From Lachnospiraceae bacterium (lineage in GTDB: Bacteria; Bacillota; Clostridia; Lachnospirales; Lachnospiraceae): a stretch of DNA of 64,000 nucleotides. Location of the stretch: positions 186,001 to 250,000 of the forward strand of contig JAKSPO010000001.1 of NCBI GenBank assembly GCA_024404675.1, in the 5' to 3' direction. Shown here one piece after another: positions 62,401 through 64,000 of the stretch. Position 1 is the stretch's first letter; each line of letters begins with the position of its first letter. A program made the translations under genes and the position numbers. The notes beneath the pieces are model-generated. The model saw only the letters and a program-made list of their open reading frames with translations. It made no database searches and had not been told where the DNA came from.

Positions 62401-63026
62401 TATGTGATATCTGTAAGGAAACCCATATCGAGAACGTAGAACCTACGAAACACATCTATGTATTCGAGGAGGGGTATCCTGCCAACTGTATGGAAGAGGG
62501 GCGAAAGGATTCCTATCGTTGCATTATCTGTGATGCAATTTCTCTTGATGAAAACGGTAAGACGCTAGTTTCTATGACTGACCTTATTCTTCCGAATGAT
62601 CCGAACAATCACTACTGTACACTCATTACCGATGTGGAAGAAGAGCTTTCATATCTTGGAAACGAGAAGGAGCATTGGCTTTTATGCCCTTGTGGACGAG
62701 AGGTTAATAGAGGCTCGCATGAATTTAGTGCAGACGGAACGATCTGTAAGGTTTGCGATTATTCCACTAAGGTCGATGATCACGGCGAAGCTGCGTTCTT
62801 AGAGAAGGAGAATGCCAAGAAGAAGCATCGTACAATCTTACTTATCTGTATCGGTATCGGTGTAATTCTCGTAGCTTCCGTTGTGACGGTTCTTGTGCTG
62901 AAGAAAAGATCGAATAAGCCGAATGAAACGATAGAAGAGAAACCGGCCGAAGAGTCTCCGACGACGGAATCTCCTTCAGAAGAAGCAAAGGTTTCTGATC
63001 ATTCAACAGAAGAGCATATCGAATAA
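59463..63026 (+). CDS. Large surface protein: beta-helix region plus multiple CxxC repeats and membrane anchor
   Basis: 1187 residues; ATG follows AAAGGAGTTAAC (the frame is open further upstream, inside nfo). Signal peptide 1-27. Residues about 60-330 look like a parallel beta-helix of the polymorphic/pectate-lyase type (LLDDCSNAAHHNN, TLIVESGKIQAGD, AVTVNEGGVLYSYGGEF, YHAGISARKGSKVVFYDG). From about 555 to 1110 come about a dozen CxxC pairs (CSIC, CVRC, CETC, CKLC, CKEC, CNAC, CNVC, CISC, CVTC, CDIC, CIIC, CKVC) within zinc-ribbon-like repeats ending in GH or TH. A transmembrane helix at about 1121-1145 is followed by KKR and an acidic tail. There is no sorting signal. Function unknown. Confidence 0.85.
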   Translation: MKNLLKSISVLLLVCMMSVTFAVGAIDDELANNYVFKRMDDVKTHNGTWWDTCSVSENEWTTVETWEELERALSATGSMCIRMQKDITLKYEVGSKFACSGYHIRGQKVLDLNDHRILLDDCSNAAHHNNVDSNGLHSVYQNSEGTFLIIDQGAILTLTDSGRKGEIQTDSYYIGNYRAAIDSRYNDFYRFRVRRDAIVVNGTLIVESGKIQAGDTKKQYMSKATDYEDSSITRDSFAGFAYQVTTGTAVTVNEGGVLYSYGGEFNGHGQYHAGISARKGSKVVFYDGLIYGSSSANCMNVSDGADVTVYCGEFRTGYHEYYRAVDYLDGVDTNEWQDAFASLGTGFTEGFNQHKFVVEKIDYGHIGIPKDCIYIDPVEGYGVSIRQNAQTEADAYNPNEKYDLVLAPKPKGAGGFELLTEQYAEEGYRSFETNYAMGQNLKLFLAKERTYLFEKEVVMYEPYFPTDKFVYYSMDSKSRYLWLVKPDDKSASYEIVLRTDSPEADLLEIAKYAGFTAGNSYLIKCIEAVEWVGFHYVEYTNSCDSIRVYVNGECSHEWVRESTTATCTEPGILKSRCSICNATKEEDWEARGHLYVSDSGIVKDGQYLRIDNEKHGEVCVRCHEIGREETHQFKKIREESFCEEHVEFYQCETCKAEIQKAVPLPNGGKHEYEKKYYISKDSHWRFCKLCGYRDVSEHHFTGSGNNTETCKECEMSRGGAIDKGNYVYVSESNAACAHIELHMLGHFDDSEWNDKFKNETYASITWEGKKNGVYQVIGTGKRYKPSATTLNSLDDGDILMHIEFAEDGSEPVVGTVRYYKPSISVKEKGATCKEAGMKAHYVCNACGITCDKAGNAVSEASLVIPPKHVYSDSCDNTCNVCGEKKAAEETHIAGAEWIRKDGKHWHICISCGEVMELGECSASDWITVTEATCEQEGFYVKECVTCKDKLGEKTVQKTHQFHEEVTENSTNDNVTEKRFVCDICKETHIENVEPTKHIYVFEEGYPANCMEEGRKDSYRCIICDAISLDENGKTLVSMTDLILPNDPNNHYCTLITDVEEELSYLGNEKEHWLLCPCGREVNRGSHEFSADGTICKVCDYSTKVDDHGEAAFLEKENAKKKHRTILLICIGIGVILVASVVTVLVLKKRSNKPNETIEEKPAEESPTTESPSEEAKVSDHSTEEHIE

Positions 63027-63065
63027 ATTTTGAAAATACTAATAGAAATTCGATCAGTGATTGCG

Positions 63066-63097
63066 AAAAGCCTTCGGTATAAGCCGGAGGCTTTTTT
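63066..63097 (+). terminator. Terminator of the surface-protein gene
   Basis: Stem AAAAGCCTTCGG / CCGGAGGCTTTT (one G-U), loop TATAAG, followed by TT. Confidence 0.9.
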
Positions 63098-63124
63098 GAT
63101 GATTCATAAATATTCAACATTATC

Positions 63125-63153
63125 TTGAATTTACTTTTTTATATGCATATAAT
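63125..63153 (+). promoter_or_regulatory. Promoter of maf
   Basis: TTGAAT (63125-63130) and TATAAT (63148-63153), spacing 17, with TG one base upstream of the -10 region. It directly abuts an in-frame ATG at 63154, which therefore lies before the transcript start. Confidence 0.8.
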
Positions 63154-63189
63154 ATGGTTAAGATAGGTTATTTTGTGCCGGAGGAAGAA

Positions 63190-63774
63190 ATGCAGCAGAA
63201 TTATCCGATTTTTTTAGCAAGTAAATCTCCAAGAAGAAGAGAGATTCTTAGTATAATGGGCCTTACCTTTACGGTTGTAAGCTCCGATGCAGATGAAGTC
63301 ACTAGCGAAACAGAACCCGAAAAGCTTGTGGAAGAGCTTTCTCTTAGAAAGGCACTTGGTACCAGGGTTACGGATCCCGAAGCCATGGTAATCGGCTCTG
63401 ATACGGTTGTTTCATATGCAGGCAGAATACTCGGAAAGCCGAAGGATGAGGAGGAAGCATTTTCCATGCTTAAGATGCTTTCCGGGAATGTAAGCAGTGT
63501 ATATACCGGGGTAACGCTTTTCTTTCCATATAAGGATAAGCCGCCGGTTACTTTTCATACAAGGACTGAGGTTGTATTCGATACGCTTACGGATGCAGAA
63601 ATCCTTTCGTATATTAAAACCGGAGAACCGATGGATAAAGCAGGCGCTTACGGCATCCAGGGAACCTTCGGAAAGCATATTATAGAGATTCGTGGCGATT
63701 ATTATAATGTAATGGGACTTCCCATGCATGATTTATACAAAAAGTTGAAGGAAGAAAATATCATTTTCATATAG
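63190..63774 (+). CDS. maf: Maf-family nucleoside triphosphate pyrophosphatase
   Basis: 194 residues. ATG 63190 is chosen because GGAGGAAGAA precedes it and the ATG at 63154 is upstream of the expected transcription start. Hydrolyses non-canonical or excess nucleoside triphosphates (dTTP/UTP type or m7GTP type) to monophosphates. Typical: FLASKSPRRREIL at the start, VIGSDTVV, LGKPKDEEEAFSMLKMLSG, YTGVTLF, and GAYGIQGTFGKHIIEIRGDY. Intact; precedes argC, which has a separate promoter. Confidence 0.93.
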   Translation: MQQNYPIFLASKSPRRREILSIMGLTFTVVSSDADEVTSETEPEKLVEELSLRKALGTRVTDPEAMVIGSDTVVSYAGRILGKPKDEEEAFSMLKMLSGNVSSVYTGVTLFFPYKDKPPVTFHTRTEVVFDTLTDAEILSYIKTGEPMDKAGAYGIQGTFGKHIIEIRGDYYNVMGLPMHDLYKKLKEENIIFI

Positions 63775-63782
63775 ATTTAGTA

Positions 63783-63810
63783 TTGATTATTTCATATTAT
63801 GGTGTATAAT
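63783..63810 (+). promoter_or_regulatory. Promoter of argC
   Basis: TTGATT (63783-63788) and TATAAT (63805-63810), spacing 16. Confidence 0.65.
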
Positions 63811-63823
63811 TATGAAATATTAA

Positions 63824-63838
63824 TGAATATAATGCATA
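63824..63838 (+). promoter_or_regulatory. Possible ArgR box
   Basis: TGAATATAATGCATA lies between the argC promoter and gene and resembles an ARG box (TGAAT-A/T-rich-ATTCA); the right arm is imperfect. No comparable box was seen upstream of argH. Confidence 0.35.
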
Positions 63839-63861
63839 AATACAAACGGAGGATGCAAGAA

Positions 63862-64000
63862 ATGATTCGTGTAGGTATTCTTGGTGCTACCGGTTATGCC
63901 GGTCAGGAGCTTGTTAGACTTTTGCTTCAGCATAAGGAAGCGGAGATTGTTTGGTACGGATCTAAATCATATATCGATCAGAAGTTCAGCGATGTGTTCG
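63862..64000 (+). CDS. argC: N-acetyl-gamma-glutamyl-phosphate reductase, N-terminal part only
   Basis: ATG after ACGGAGGATGCAAGA; 46 codons before the window ends. MIRVGILGATGYAGQELVRL is the NADPH-binding start of ArgC, which reduces N-acetylglutamyl phosphate to the semialdehyde in ornithine/arginine synthesis. Likely the first gene of an arginine operon continuing beyond the window. Confidence 0.9.
   Translation, partial: MIRVGILGATGYAGQELVRLLLQHKEAEIVWYGSKSYIDQKFSDVF

Noticed and set aside
63154..63189. Upstream ATG for maf
   Set aside because: It lies directly against the -10 hexamer, upstream of the expected transcript start; GGAGGA precedes the ATG at 63190.

Overview
The window looks like chromosome of a Gram-positive anaerobe of the Clostridia, most likely Lachnospiraceae. 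The evidence is the set of families (indolepyruvate:ferredoxin oxidoreductase, a giant 2-hydroxyacyl-CoA dehydratase activase, the GGGtGRT/NifU-like pair, PyrK/PyrD type 1B, class B sortase, PotABCD with a cupin regulator), strong AGGAGG-type ribosome binding sites, and many T-tailed hairpin terminators. No rRNA, tRNA, CRISPR array or intact transposase was seen. All calls come from reading the sequence; no database search was run.

Layout. 1-8.8 kb: a truncated sensor-GGDEF gene; a D-2-hydroxyacid dehydrogenase; a cupin-type XRE regulator followed by potABCD (polyamine import); a GntR/FCD regulator. 8.8-17 kb: an ABC-F ATPase, then a housekeeping run nnr-corC-like-rlmH. A 1.5-kb segment flanked by copies of the rlmH 3' end (an SCC-like arrangement) separates rlmH from a eukaryotic-type hisA; a Q/N/M-rich membrane protein follows. 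17-27 kb: serS, the GGGtGRT/scaffold pair, class B sortase plus a degenerate metallophosphatase-SH3 protein, and the 1411-aa activase. 27-51.8 kb: pyrK-pyrD, then a single 20.8-kb gene for a 6944-aa secreted, wall-anchored repeat protein, then pyrE-queA with their own promoter. 51.8-64 kb: a LytTR regulator, argH, iorAB, a PHP hydrolase, an RNA-methylase-like protein, nfo, a CxxC-rich surface protein, maf, and the start of argC.

How the genes work together. Polyamine uptake is one regulated unit. Pyrimidine (pyrK, pyrD, pyrE), arginine (argH, argC) and histidine (hisA) biosynthesis genes are scattered rather than grouped. Sortase B and the giant protein with its QPATG sorting signal form a plausible enzyme-substrate pair, about 8 kb apart. 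The most unusual items are: (1) a pair of surface-protein-like beta repeats inserted inside the regulatory TOBE domain of the cytoplasmic ATPase PotA; (2) the rlmH-flanked remnant island; (3) the giant surface gene sitting inside the pyr gene set; (4) the GGGtGRT/NifU-like operon of unknown function.
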